The notes under the pieces were generated by a model, which saw only the letters and a list, made by a program, of their open reading frames with translations, did not search any database and was not told where the DNA came from. Shown one piece after another: positions 52,902-63,219 of a stretch of 64,000 nucleotides of DNA (position 1 is the stretch's first letter; each line of letters starts with the position of its first letter). This DNA comes from Lysinibacillus fusiformis (GTDB lineage Bacteria; Bacillota; Bacilli; Bacillales_A; Planococcaceae). Position numbers and translations under genes: made by a program. Location of the stretch: positions 248,001 through 312,000 of the forward strand of contig NZ_CP041696.1 in NCBI RefSeq assembly GCF_007362955.1, given 5' to 3'.

Positions 52902-53711
52902 TTAACAGTTTGTAATATGCTCGATAATTTCATTCGCTGTTTCTTCTACAGCTTTGTTAGTCACATCAATAACTTTACAGCCAATTTTAGCGACAATTTT
53001 TTCAAAATGTTGAATTTCTTCTAATATACGCGTATGTTGCGCATAGATGGCGTCATCATTTAATCCTAAAGACATTAATCTCTCTTTTCTAATATAGTTT
53101 AATTTATCAGGAGAAATAATTAAGCCAAAACATTTTTTCGGATCTATTTGTAATAATTCATCTGGTGGCTCCACTTCTGGGACTAATGGTACATTCGCCA
53201 CTTTATAACGTTTATGTGCTAAATATTGCGAAAGTGGTGTTTTCGATGTACGGGATACCCCAATTAGCACAATATCTGCTTGCAATAAACCACGTGGGTC
53301 TCTACCATCGTCATATTTCACCGCAAATTCAATCGCTTCAATTTTTTTGAAGTAATCGTCATCAAGCTGATGTACAATTCCTGGTGTTTCTAGTGGGATT
53401 TCTTCCATAAACGTAGCCATTGATTTCAGCGCAGTTCCCAATATATCCGCGGCATGTACTTTTTCTTTCTCACATAATTCATGTAATAATGCACGCATCT
53501 CCTGCTGAACAAGTGTATAAATAATGAATGCCTTCTGTTTCGCTGCTAGGCAGACAATTTTACGTATAAGTTCTTCAGATTGAATATGTGGAAAGCGACG
53601 AATAATAGTTTTCTCTAAACCTGGTCGAAATTGACTAATAACGGCCTTTGCTACTTGGTCACCCGTTTCACCGACTGAATCGGAAACGACAAAAACTCGA
53701 AGTTTCTTCAT
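52902..53711 (-). CDS. ppsR: Pyruvate, phosphate dikinase regulatory protein (kinase/pyrophosphorylase)
   Basis: 269 aa, DUF299/PPSR family. The P-loop-like motif is [20 protein letters not shown], and the N-terminus [18 protein letters not shown] is diagnostic. Members phosphorylate and dephosphorylate PEP synthase or pyruvate phosphate dikinase on a Thr, using ADP. In B. subtilis the homologue YqfL is encoded after ccpN and modulates its action. ATG at 53711 with GAGGGGAA upstream; longer in-frame starts would run into ccpN. It lies 16 bp after ccpN. No PPDK or PEP synthase gene is in the window. Confidence 0.93.
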   Translation of the reverse strand: MKKLRVFVVSDSVGETGDQVAKAVISQFRPGLEKTIIRRFPHIQSEELIRKIVCLAAKQKAFIIYTLVQQEMRALLHELCEKEKVHAADILGTALKSMATFMEEIPLETPGIVHQLDDDYFKKIEAIEFAVKYDDGRDPRGLLQADIVLIGVSRTSKTPLSQYLAHKRYKVANVPLVPEVEPPDELLQIDPKKCFGLIISPDKLNYIRKERLMSLGLNDDAIYAQHTRILEEIQHFEKIVAKIGCKVIDVTNKAVEETANEIIEHITNC

Positions 53712-53727
53712 GCTGTTCCCCTCAATT

Positions 53728-54360
53728 TTAGACATTTTGAGCAAGTGATAAGAAAGCACGTGTAATCGTGGTCTTTGTAAGACGCCCAACAATTAATAAG
53801 CCACCCTCTTGAGGTTCTATTACCGGTAACGAATCCACTTCACGCTCAATTAGTTTATTCGCTGCGACAATTAACGAATCCGATCTTTCACAGTACGAAA
53901 TATTTGGCATTCTCGTCATAATGATATGTACAGGAATTTTATTTAAATCCTGCGTGCCAATACTTGTACGCAGTAAATCCTTACGAGACAGTACTCCTGT
54001 CAAAAATTCGTTTTTATCTACGACAAAGAGGGTCCCCACATCCTCCGAAAACATGAAGCAAATCGCATCATACACAGTCATTGTTTCTGGCACAACTACC
54101 GGGCCAGAGTGAAAATCTTTCACTTTTAAATTGTTGATGCTATCCGTCATTGTAACGGACGTTTTTTTACCTGAATAGAAGTAGCCCACACGTGGTCTAG
54201 CATCTAAAAACCCCGCCATCGTAAGAATAGCTAAATCTGGTCTTAATGTCGCTCTTGTCAGATTAAGACGTTCTGCAATATGTTCGCCTGTAATCGGGCC
54301 GTTTTCTTTCACAATTTGTAAAATGTCTTCCTGACGTTTATTGAGTTCGATTGGACTCAC
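53728..54360 (-). CDS. ccpN: Catabolite repressor of gluconeogenic genes, HTH-CBS protein
   Basis: 210 aa. A DNA-binding helix-turn-helix occupies residues 1-60 ([20 protein letters not shown], then [20 protein letters not shown]). Two CBS domains follow (about 75-205; [20 protein letters not shown] and [20 protein letters not shown]). In B. subtilis CcpN represses gapB and pckA during growth on sugars, with ATP/ADP sensing by the CBS pair. The start is GTG, close behind GAGGCG. Operon ccpN-ppsR, as in B. subtilis (yqfM-yqfL). Confidence 0.93.
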   Translation of the reverse strand: MSPIELNKRQEDILQIVKENGPITGEHIAERLNLTRATLRPDLAILTMAGFLDARPRVGYFYSGKKTSVTMTDSINNLKVKDFHSGPVVVPETMTVYDAICFMFSEDVGTLFVVDKNEFLTGVLSRKDLLRTSIGTQDLNKIPVHIIMTRMPNISYCERSDSLIVAANKLIEREVDSLPVIEPQEGGLLIVGRLTKTTITRAFLSLAQNV

Positions 54361-54537
54361 CGCCTCAAATCTAATAGTGTTATACTCATGCTCAATTATT
54401 ATATACTATTTTAATGGTTATTGCGAAGAAAAGAACTACATGCTACAATATTGACACAGACGCTTGCTCCATATGTATTTTCGAGCGATATTGCGTTATA
54501 CAAGCGATGATAGGAAAAAAATATCTGTTCTATTTAA
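54361..54537. other. Promoter region between divergent ccpN and the T-box leader
   Basis: About 180 bp, AT-rich, expected to carry both promoters. No further feature seen. Confidence 0.4.
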
Positions 54538-54712
54538 AAAGCGAGTAGAAGATAGTGAAAGTCTACACAGTAACAGAGAAAAGGCACTCCTTGAGCTAAC
54601 TTTTTGAAAAGAGGTTTTAAACAAAACGTTTAAAACAATCAGGGTGGAACCGCGGGTATTAGCACTCGTCCCTGGGCATTATTTGTGCCCGGAGACGGGT
54701 GCTATTTTTAGT
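54538..54712 (+). ncRNA. Glycine T-box riboswitch
   Basis: The T-box sequence AGGGTGGAACCGCGGGTA is at 54641-54657. A GGC triplet at 54583-54585 is the candidate glycine specifier in Stem I, and GTTTTAAAC/GTTTAAAAC forms Stem III. The terminator AGCACTCGTCCC...GGAGACGGGTGCT with TTTTTA lies at 54661-54710. Uncharged tRNA-Gly should stabilise the antiterminator and allow glyQS transcription. Confidence 0.93.
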
Positions 54713-54878
54713 TTAACTAGAACGAGGGCGAATGTTACAGACTTTGGAAACACATTTCAAAATCTAAATGCACTATTTATCCACGCGAAAGCGTAGCGAC
54801 AACAACAAATCCGCCATAGAGGAACTGATTAAACTACTCTACTCATTTTATGAAAAACAATTTAAGGAGGCTATTTTA

Positions 54879-56264
54879 ATGGCTAACAAATCAATGGAAA
54901 CTATTGTATCTTTAGCGAAGCATCGAGGCTTTGTCTTCCCTGGTTCTGAAATCTATGGGGGCTTAGCAAACACTTGGGATTACGGTCCACTTGGGGTTGA
55001 ATTAAAAAATAATGTAAAAAAAGCATGGTGGCTAAAATTCGTTCAAGAATCAGAACATAATGTAGGTATTGACGCTGCAATCCTCATGAACCCAAAAGCA
55101 TGGGTTGCTTCTGGTCACGTAGGAAACTTCAATGATCCAATGGTTGACTGTAAAGCATGTAAAGCGCGTCACCGTGCAGATAAAATCATCGAAGACGCTG
55201 CTTTAGCAAAAGGCGATGAAATTATTGTAGACGGAATGACATTCGACCAAATGAAAGAGACAATGGTGAAATACGACGTTGTTTGCCCAGATTGTGGCAA
55301 GGCTGATTTCACAGATATTCGACAATTTAATTTAATGTTCAAAACATTCCAAGGTGTAACTGAATCTTCTACAAACGAAATTTTCTTACGACCAGAAACA
55401 GCGCAAGGTATTTTCGTAAACTTCAAAAACGTTCAACGCTCTATGCGTAAACGTACACCATTTGGTATAGCACAAATCGGTAAATCATTCCGTAACGAAA
55501 TTACACCAGGTAATTTCACATTCCGTACACGTGAATTTGAACAAATGGAGCTAGAATTCTTCTGTAAGCCAGGTGAAGACCTGGAGTGGCATGCATATTG
55601 GAAAGAATTTTGTAAAAACTGGTTACTGAACTTAGGTATGAAAGAAGATTCAATGCGTCTTCGTGATCATGAGGAAGATGAATTATCCCACTATTCAAAC
55701 GCAACAACAGATATCGAATTCAAATTTCCATTTGGTTGGGGTGAGCTGTGGGGAGTAGCTGACCGTACAGACTTCGACTTAAAGCAACATATGGAGCATT
55801 CTGGAGAAGATTTCACGTATATCGATCCTGTCACGAATGAACGCTATGTACCATATTGCATTGAGCCGTCTTTAGGTGCAGACCGTGTAACATTAGCATT
55901 CTTATGTGATGCCTATGATGAAGAAGAGCTTGAAGGAGATGATAAGCGTACAGTATTACGTTTCCACCCTGCTCTTGCACCATTTAAAGCAGCAGTTTTA
56001 CCGCTTTCAAAAAAATTATCAGATGAAGCTGCTGATGTTTGGTCGGAGCTTCGCAAAGCATTCCCAGTAGACTATGATGAATCACAATCAATTGGTAAAC
56101 GCTACCGTCGTCAAGATGAAATCGGTACACCATTCTGTATCACATACGATTTTGATTCAAAAGAAGACGGTCAAGTAACAGTACGTCACCGTGATTCTAT
56201 GGACCAAGTTCGCATGCCAATCGCCGATGTTAAGGCATACATTGAAAAACATCTTCAATTCTAA
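54879..56264 (+). CDS. glyQS: Glycine--tRNA ligase (single-chain, homodimeric type)
   Basis: 461 aa, class II synthetase of the alpha2 type. Motif 1 region [18 protein letters not shown], motif 2 [35 protein letters not shown], and motif 3 [15 protein letters not shown] zinc-like Cys set is present ([13 protein letters not shown]). The C-terminal anticodon-binding domain starts near residue 365. B. subtilis instead has the two-subunit glyQ/glyS enzyme at this locus. The ATG at 54879 has AAGGAGG eight bases upstream; the frame is open 37 codons earlier without support. A T-box controls it. Confidence 0.96.
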   Translation: MANKSMETIVSLAKHRGFVFPGSEIYGGLANTWDYGPLGVELKNNVKKAWWLKFVQESEHNVGIDAAILMNPKAWVASGHVGNFNDPMVDCKACKARHRADKIIEDAALAKGDEIIVDGMTFDQMKETMVKYDVVCPDCGKADFTDIRQFNLMFKTFQGVTESSTNEIFLRPETAQGIFVNFKNVQRSMRKRTPFGIAQIGKSFRNEITPGNFTFRTREFEQMELEFFCKPGEDLEWHAYWKEFCKNWLLNLGMKEDSMRLRDHEEDELSHYSNATTDIEFKFPFGWGELWGVADRTDFDLKQHMEHSGEDFTYIDPVTNERYVPYCIEPSLGADRVTLAFLCDAYDEEELEGDDKRTVLRFHPALAPFKAAVLPLSKKLSDEAADVWSELRKAFPVDYDESQSIGKRYRRQDEIGTPFCITYDFDSKEDGQVTVRHRDSMDQVRMPIADVKAYIEKHLQF

Positions 56265-56347
56265 TTCAGATGCTTACAGATGGATGCGAACTTTGCACCG
56301 AAAGTATAACTAAAATGCCCATATTAAGGCATAGTTGAATTTATAGA

Positions 56348-56386
56348 GTAGAGAGGGAGTCACTGATGCGATTCCCTCTTTCTTAT
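56348..56386. terminator. Bidirectional terminator between glyQS and the HD-GYP gene
   Basis: AGAGGGAGTC pairs with GATTCCCTCT (one G-U) and is followed by TTCTT. It lies immediately after the convergent HD-GYP gene. Confidence 0.65.
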
Positions 56387-58116
56387 GACTTTAATTTTGT
56401 AAATAAACGTTCTTGCATTTTTTCCTCAAATGAAAACCTTTTCATACTCATCCCTACTAAACTAACAAGCAACTCTTCAATATCATTTAATGAATAATAA
56501 AGAAATGTGCCTTCACGCATTGGACGCACGCGTTTTTCCATTGTTAACTCATCTTCTATAAAGTAGGCTACATTTACCTCGCAATGCTCCATAAGTTGTG
56601 TAATCCGCTGATTGTCTCCTGGATTGATAAAGAATGGCACTATTTTATCAATATACAAAATACTCTGAACTAATTTAACGAAAAAATTTTCACGAAGTGA
56701 TGTCTCCACCACTAACACAGTCGTTTGATCATGCTGATAATCCATGTATAAAACATTTAGTTGCTCTTCCAATAATTTCTTTAAGATATTAATAGAATTT
56801 CTATATTTCGTCATATCGGTTTGAATTTCTCTTGTCAATAATCTCAAAATTCGGAAGGCAGGTAAGAAGATTTTCAAAACAATTTCTTTTGGATGCAAAT
56901 GATCGATTAATTTATTAAAATGAACTCTTAAGTTTTTTTCGTCACAGCGAATTAATTGCTCTACAAACAAGTTAAATATTTCTTCGAAACTATCAGCACG
57001 ATAGTCAAACATTTCTACGATTTTCACACTATAATTCAATGGCAAATTCATAGACGTCTGCTCATCTAACAGTTTTACTTTTGGTAGCGTGGGAAATAAA
57101 TCATAGACAAGTTCTACTTGTGCCCTTCGATAATCGGAAAGTAGCACAACAGAGTTCACAGGATAAATCCCTAGGCACTCCACAAATTTATGCATAAATT
57201 TTTCGTTATATAGATGACGATCACGATATAAAACAGCTAGCGCATCTGTCGCACCATACCCTGTATGATACACACGTTTCGATGTCATAGCGGAGTACAC
57301 ATCGATTATCTGTAATAACTGAACACCCTCGCTCATTTCATCTGCACAAAGTTGATTTGGATAACCTTTACCAGCAAATCGCTCATGATGGTCACGAGCC
57401 AAATAGGCGATATCCTCTTCACCATTCTCTACAAGTAGCTCAAATCCTTTTGTAGTATGCATTTTGACAATTTCAAATTCATCTTCAGATAGTTTTCGCT
57501 TTAAATTCAAAATTTCCTGTGGAATAAATACCTTTCCAATATCGTGGAATAAATAGCCTCTTGCAAGTGTTTCGATATCTGTTAGACCTAAATGACGTGC
57601 AAAGATTGTACCTAGTACGAATACGTCAAACGAATGAACAAATGAATACTCATCCCATTCTCTTAAGCGCATAAGTAAGTCATAGCGATGCTTTTCTTCC
57701 AAAATCAGTTCAAAAATGCTCCTTACATATGAAGTATCCTGTATACTCTTTAAAATTTGGCCATAACGCAATTCATGAACAACATTCTCTAAAGTTGTCA
57801 TAAAAAGATTGTTTACCGCTTCTTTATACTCATCAATCTCTTCCTTTTTCTCTATAAGTGGTGCAAATATATCCTCATACTCCCTCGTACGCTGTGCACC
57901 TAAATCATAGACAATTCGTACTGATTCTGAAGGTAAATAAACTGATAATTCTTCTACTTTTCTAAGCTTGAGTAATGCAATAATCCGTTCGGTTAACACT
58001 AAATCTCTTTTAGCTAATAAGCGATACTCGGAAAAAATATCTTCAGCTAAAATATCATCCGCTTCCACTTCGTCAATACTTAATGTCACTTTTCTTAGCA
58101 CATTTTTTTGCCACAT
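56383..58116 (-). CDS. HD-GYP domain protein (probable c-di-GMP phosphodiesterase)
   Basis: 577 aa from ATG at 58116. An N-terminal segment typical of HD-GYP proteins (DDILAEDIFSEYRLLAKRDL, then VLTERIIALLKL) is followed by the HD domain: HSFDVFVLGT, HDIGKVFIP (HD at about 191), KMHTTKGFELL, DHHERFAGKGYP with the GYP signature intact, and IIDVYSAMTSKRVYH. The last 230 residues are a helical domain I do not recognise. It probably hydrolyses cyclic di-GMP. The start is uncertain: the frame is open to ATG 58158, but the strong GGGAGG site upstream points to an out-of-frame ATG at 58133 (see findings). Confidence 0.85.
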   Translation of the reverse strand: MWQKNVLRKVTLSIDEVEADDILAEDIFSEYRLLAKRDLVLTERIIALLKLRKVEELSVYLPSESVRIVYDLGAQRTREYEDIFAPLIEKKEEIDEYKEAVNNLFMTTLENVVHELRYGQILKSIQDTSYVRSIFELILEEKHRYDLLMRLREWDEYSFVHSFDVFVLGTIFARHLGLTDIETLARGYLFHDIGKVFIPQEILNLKRKLSEDEFEIVKMHTTKGFELLVENGEEDIAYLARDHHERFAGKGYPNQLCADEMSEGVQLLQIIDVYSAMTSKRVYHTGYGATDALAVLYRDRHLYNEKFMHKFVECLGIYPVNSVVLLSDYRRAQVELVYDLFPTLPKVKLLDEQTSMNLPLNYSVKIVEMFDYRADSFEEIFNLFVEQLIRCDEKNLRVHFNKLIDHLHPKEIVLKIFLPAFRILRLLTREIQTDMTKYRNSINILKKLLEEQLNVLYMDYQHDQTTVLVVETSLRENFFVKLVQSILYIDKIVPFFINPGDNQRITQLMEHCEVNVAYFIEDELTMEKRVRPMREGTFLYYSLNDIEELLVSLVGMSMKRFSFEEKMQERLFTKLKS

Positions 58117-58133
58117 ACGCAATTTTCCAGCAT
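58095..58133 (-). other. Possible 12-codon leader frame overlapping the HD-GYP start
   Basis: ATG at 58133, spaced 8 bases from GGGAGG, reads MLENCVCGKKMC and a stop. It overlaps the HD-GYP frame, and a run of seven As (58103-58109) lies where the two frames meet. It could be a leader peptide, a slippage site or a frameshift in the assembled sequence. Confidence 0.4.
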
Positions 58134-58158
58134 AATGTGACCTCCCTCCCTTTTCCAT

Positions 58159-58865
58159 AGGACTGCGTTGTTCTAATAAACGTAGTATTAATACGTTTTG
58201 CTGATAGAGGCATGTTTTACATTATTTATATGCATGTCAGATATATTATAAATATTGGAACTAATTTTCGATTGGTACAATACGTATAAATTATACAAGA
58301 ATAGTATAAATATAATTATCTATATCCCTTACAATATCATAGGTTAAAATACCTTTTCAACTAGTACATGGGACTCAAATGATTAGTTAATACTATGATT
58401 ATATTATTAACCTTTTTAATATTCATATCTTTTGGCTTATATAATATCCATTTACCCAGATTTCATTTCTCTATACATTAAATATATATACCTATTATTT
58501 AAAGTATTAATATATATATATCAATACTAAATATTTTTTTGTTAATAAATAAATGTAAGAGAAAAATGATTTTTTTCACATACTTTTGCTTTCGGCAAAC
58601 CCTATAATCTTGTATATTTTATCGGTTATTCTCAACTTCGCTTCTATGTTATTTTAAAGAGGATAAAATTCCCTCTATTCTCACCTTCAACAATTTGATA
58701 TAAATAAAGTATTATAGTTAATGTTTAATGTTAAAAAACAATAATTTAACATTTTTATGGTATACCGCCATACTTTTCAGGCGTCCGGAAGTTTGGATTT
58801 GTTATAGGAAAGGTTTACTATCGCAGGCAGTGCTATAATTTACATCTACTTTTGGAGGAAATCAA
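58159..58865. other. Long, very AT-rich intergenic region
   Basis: About 700 bp, with TATATATATATC-type runs near 58510-58520, between the divergent HD-GYP and SLH genes. No ORF. The SLH promoter has TATAAT at 58834-58839 and the ribosome binding site TTTGGAGG. A long untranslated leader or upstream regulatory sites are possible, but none could be identified. Confidence 0.5.
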
Positions 58866-60293
58866 GTGAATACACATCGTTTTTATCAAATGGCTATGGC
58901 TGCGACTCTAGCAACAAGCGCTATCGTTATAGCTACCCCAGCATATGCTACTACATCATTCCCCGATATAAATACATCAACAGAGGAAGGTCAAGCAATT
59001 CTTAACTTAGCACAACGCGGTATTATTTCTGGCTACCCAGATGGTACATTCAAACCAGCAAATTCGATTACTCGTACACAAGCAGCAAAAATATTAGCTG
59101 GAATTTTACATCTTGATACTGTCAATGTGACGAACCCACAATTTAAGGATATACAACCTGGCGATGAAAACTATGGAGCGATTGCAGCATTAGCAAATGC
59201 TGGCATTATCAGTGGCTCAAATGGCTATTTCTACCCAACTAAAAATATTACTCGAGGTCAAATGTCAAAAATGATTGTCAAAGGTTTTGATTTACCGATT
59301 GCTGACAATACAAATATTCCTTTTACTGATGTGATAGCAGGAAGTGAATACGAACCGTATATTCAAACGCTTTATGCCAATCACATCACAAAAGGTACTA
59401 CGCCTACTACATTTGGACCGCAAAATAATGTGAAACGATCACAATTAGCTACTTTTGTTGTTCGTGCTGAAAGCACACTAAACAATACTACTATTTTTGC
59501 AAGTAACTATTACCAAGATTACATCTTTGCTTCTTACGGTGGCATAGAACCAGCAGAAGATATTTTCACTTGGGACGAAGAACAAGACATGACTGAGTCT
59601 ATTACGATTAAGCCTTTAAAAGAAGGTACTGGTAAATTAGTTATTACTGGTTTTACGGAAGATACTGAGGAGTTTATGGATGTCTTTTTCTTAGTTCATG
59701 TAAAAAATGTAAATGGAAAACTACAAACAACTTTGGAAGAAGTAGATGAAGCAGACCATATTGAAAACCTACCTTTAAATCTAGAGGAAAGTGATTTAAA
59801 ATTCGTACCAACAGAAGTAAGTATTCAAACTGCTGATGGTCAAGCCGTATCTTCAGATTTATATGCTTTAGAAACAAAAAATAATGAAACAACATTATCC
59901 ATCTTTAAAAATGGACAGTATCTTTTGACATTTACCGATGGTACACAACAACAAACTATGGCTGCCGATGTTTATACGTATGATTTTGTTCGTAGCATCG
60001 ATCTTTACGAACTTTCAAATGATCTAACATTCACAAGCGAAGATTTATCGTTTGAGCCAATAAATGTCGTATTAGAAGATTTAAACGATGGTTCAGATCC
60101 TGCATACAAGATTCCAGTGAAAGCGACAATCGTGGGAAGCACATTGAATGTTACGCCTCTAGCGGAGGGAACAGCTATTTTACATATTACTGGTAAAGAT
60201 GGCGAAACGACTTATTTATATATCGAATTCCTAAAAATCGCTGGTAAATGGGCTGCTTATTACGATTTTATCAATGATAATGGCGAATTTTAA
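58866..60293 (+). CDS. S-layer homology (SLH) domain surface protein
   Basis: 475 aa. A signal peptide ends near TPAYATT (about residue 29). Three SLH repeats span about 32-205: FPDINTSTEEGQAILNLAQR with GYPDGTFKPANSITR; FKDIQPGDENYGAIAALANA with NITRGQ; FTDVIAGSEYEPYIQTLYAN with FGPQNNVKRSQLATFVVRAE. SLH domains anchor proteins to pyruvylated secondary cell-wall polymer. The C-terminal 270 residues contain two related beta segments (IKPLKEGTGKLVITG and VTPLAEGTAILHITG), probably Ig-like. Their function is unknown. The start is GTG, seven bases after GGAGG. It interrupts the recO-to-glyS stretch seen in B. subtilis. Confidence 0.9.
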   Translation: MNTHRFYQMAMAATLATSAIVIATPAYATTSFPDINTSTEEGQAILNLAQRGIISGYPDGTFKPANSITRTQAAKILAGILHLDTVNVTNPQFKDIQPGDENYGAIAALANAGIISGSNGYFYPTKNITRGQMSKMIVKGFDLPIADNTNIPFTDVIAGSEYEPYIQTLYANHITKGTTPTTFGPQNNVKRSQLATFVVRAESTLNNTTIFASNYYQDYIFASYGGIEPAEDIFTWDEEQDMTESITIKPLKEGTGKLVITGFTEDTEEFMDVFFLVHVKNVNGKLQTTLEEVDEADHIENLPLNLEESDLKFVPTEVSIQTADGQAVSSDLYALETKNNETTLSIFKNGQYLLTFTDGTQQQTMAADVYTYDFVRSIDLYELSNDLTFTSEDLSFEPINVVLEDLNDGSDPAYKIPVKATIVGSTLNVTPLAEGTAILHITGKDGETTYLYIEFLKIAGKWAAYYDFINDNGEF

Positions 60294-60308
60294 CGAATTG
60301 TAGATTAT

Positions 60309-60353
60309 AAAAAAATGCCAGAGGAATGTTAGTCTTCCTCTGGCATTTCTGTA
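60309..60353. terminator. Terminator between the SLH gene and recO
   Basis: AAATGCCAGAGGAA pairs with TTCCTCTGGCATTT; both flanks are A/T-rich. The right arm overlaps the last codons of recO (ATG CCA GAG GAA). Confidence 0.8.
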
Positions 60354-61123
60354 TTTGTAATCGTTGATCTTGGTTGTAATTCAGGCGTTCTCTCCAATTG
60401 CTCGATAAATTTCTTTGTCTTAAAGCGAATTCCTGTTTGTTCCTCATAAATTGTTGTAATAATTTTTTTGATAAAATACTTTGTTTCCTTCTTTAATTCT
60501 AGTTTTCCAATTTGGTCAATTGGTACACTATAAAACATTCGTATAAGCTTTAGCTGTGTAGGTGTTAAACGGATAATATATGGATCGTGCTGATAACAGC
60601 GGTGACACAAAAAACCGCCCTGCGCAAAGGAAAAGGCGAATTCTCCATCTACCGCACCGCATGAAGCACAGGCATGTAAAATGGGTTGAACACCTGTATA
60701 CGGTAGCATCTTCCATTCTACAAACAGAGTTATTGCTTCTGGATCATAACCGTCCTCAATTGCCTGTAATGCTTGTAAAAGCACTTCAAATGCAAACGGC
60801 TCTGATTTTCCCTCTTCCACTACTCGCTCAACCAGTTCCATTATATAACTTGCGTAGGCAGTTGCCATAATATCCTCACGAATATGACGCATTGAATTCA
60901 GATGTTCACCTTGTTGCAATGTCCCCATACCTGTATGATGTTGTACCATAAACATGCCATATGTGAATGGCTGAGTCACTGCAGCTAATCTACTCGAAGG
61001 CTTCTTTGCACCACGTGCCATAGTTGCCACCTTGCCAGCTTCACGCGTTAATAACGTTACAATTTTGTTAGACTCTCCATAGGCACGTGCCTTTAGAACA
61101 ATACCCTCCCATTTATAAAGCAA
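60329..61123 (-). CDS. recO: DNA repair protein RecO
   Basis: 264 aa. The N-terminal OB fold begins YKWEGIVLKARAYGESNKIV and continues with MARGAKKPSSRLAAVTQPF. A four-Cys zinc site is formed by HACASCGAVDGEF and GFLCHRC. RecO works with RecR to load RecA at gaps. The start is TTG at 61123, eight bases after GGAG; homologues begin at this segment, whereas ATG at 61147 overlaps the binding site. The 3' codons form half of a terminator. Confidence 0.95.
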   Translation of the reverse strand: MLYKWEGIVLKARAYGESNKIVTLLTREAGKVATMARGAKKPSSRLAAVTQPFTYGMFMVQHHTGMGTLQQGEHLNSMRHIREDIMATAYASYIMELVERVVEEGKSEPFAFEVLLQALQAIEDGYDPEAITLFVEWKMLPYTGVQPILHACASCGAVDGEFAFSFAQGGFLCHRCYQHDPYIIRLTPTQLKLIRMFYSVPIDQIGKLELKKETKYFIKKIITTIYEEQTGIRFKTKKFIEQLERTPELQPRSTITNTEMPEED

Positions 61124-61157
61124 CCAGGTCTCTCCTCTCCTTAACATTCACAAGAAA

Positions 61158-61200
61158 ATAGAGCTCTCCAAAACATCATTTGGACAGCCCCTTTCTCACA
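61158..61200 (-). terminator. Possible terminator between era and recO
   Basis: On the minus strand GCTGTCCAAA pairs (one mismatch) with TTTGGAGAGC, followed by TCTATTTT. If active it would separate recO from the era operon. Confidence 0.45.
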
Positions 61201-61281
61201 TTATTTAATCCATTACACCTAAATCCAGTGTGCCTCTCAGCTTCTAAAGTGCTGTGAGAACACTACTGAATAAAACAACCG

Positions 61282-62599
<1,318 letters not shown>

Positions 62600-62722
62600 C
62601 TACGCTAATTCTCCTCTACATAAAAATCATTTTCGCCTCGTCATAATAGTAACTGACGCTCTGCTTCCACTATAGAAAACCAAATATTTTGGATTGTGAT
62701 ACCAGCACAAGACTACTGATAA

Positions 62723-62857
62723 CTAGTTGTATGCAGCCTCTACTTTATCACTAACTGCCTTTTCAAAATCCATGCCATTCGTCGAAGCTTCTGCCAACAC
62801 GATGTTGGTCACACAGGCGAAGCAACGTCTTGTCGCTTCGCCTGTGTTTCTTTCCAT
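62723..62857 (-). CDS. Small hypothetical protein after dgkA
   Basis: 44 aa from ATG at 62857: MERNTGEATRRCFACVTNIV, then LAEASTNGMDFEKAVSDKVE and AAYN. It starts 11 bases after the dgkA stop in the same direction. The C-terminal half reads like a genuine amphipathic helix. There is no clear Shine-Dalgarno, and a 13-bp inverted repeat (62811-62823 with 62835-62847) lies inside it. It may be a small gene coupled to dgkA, the tail of a lost gene, or chance. Not recognised. Confidence 0.4.
   Translation of the reverse strand: MERNTGEATRRCFACVTNIVLAEASTNGMDFEKAVSDKVEAAYN
62811..62847. repeat. Strong stem-loop after dgkA
   Basis: ACACAGGCGAAGC pairs perfectly with GCTTCGCCTGTGT around an 11-base loop. 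There is no T-run on the minus strand, so it is not a standard terminator for dgkA. It could be an RNA-stability hairpin. Confidence 0.6.
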
Positions 62858-62868
62858 TCGGAATGAAG

Positions 62869-63219
62869 TTAAAACCATTTCGGTATAAAGATTAGTAAAC
62901 CGATTATAGCACTGAATAAAGCAAATACAAGTACAGCACCCGCTGCAAGATCCTTTGCTTGCTTAGCAAGCGGGTGAATAGCTGGCGACGCCAAATCCAC
63001 CACTCGTTCAATGGCGGTATTTATCATTTCAAGAGCAAACATCAGTGCTATTAATAATAACACAATGAACCATTCTATACGTGATAAACCAGTAAAATAC
63101 CCAACAATCAAGACAATTCCGGCACTTAGCACATGCGATTGAAAGTTTTGCTCCTTACATGCTGTTAGGATGCCTTGAAAGGCATAAACGAACGAGCGAA
63201 AATATTTGCGCACATCCAT
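62869..63219 (-). CDS. dgkA: Diacylglycerol/undecaprenol kinase
   Basis: A 116-aa small membrane kinase with three helices. The catalytic segment is ALMFALEMINTAIERVVDLA, followed by AKDLAAGAVLVFALFSAI, with the Glu and Asp residues typical of DgkA. In Gram-positives the enzyme mainly phosphorylates undecaprenol. Its ATG follows the ybeY stop directly (TAAATG), so the two are coupled. It forms an operon with pgpH, ybeY and probably cdd-era. Confidence 0.93.
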   Translation of the reverse strand: MDVRKYFRSFVYAFQGILTACKEQNFQSHVLSAGIVLIVGYFTGLSRIEWFIVLLLIALMFALEMINTAIERVVDLASPAIHPLAKQAKDLAAGAVLVFALFSAIIGLLIFIPKWF

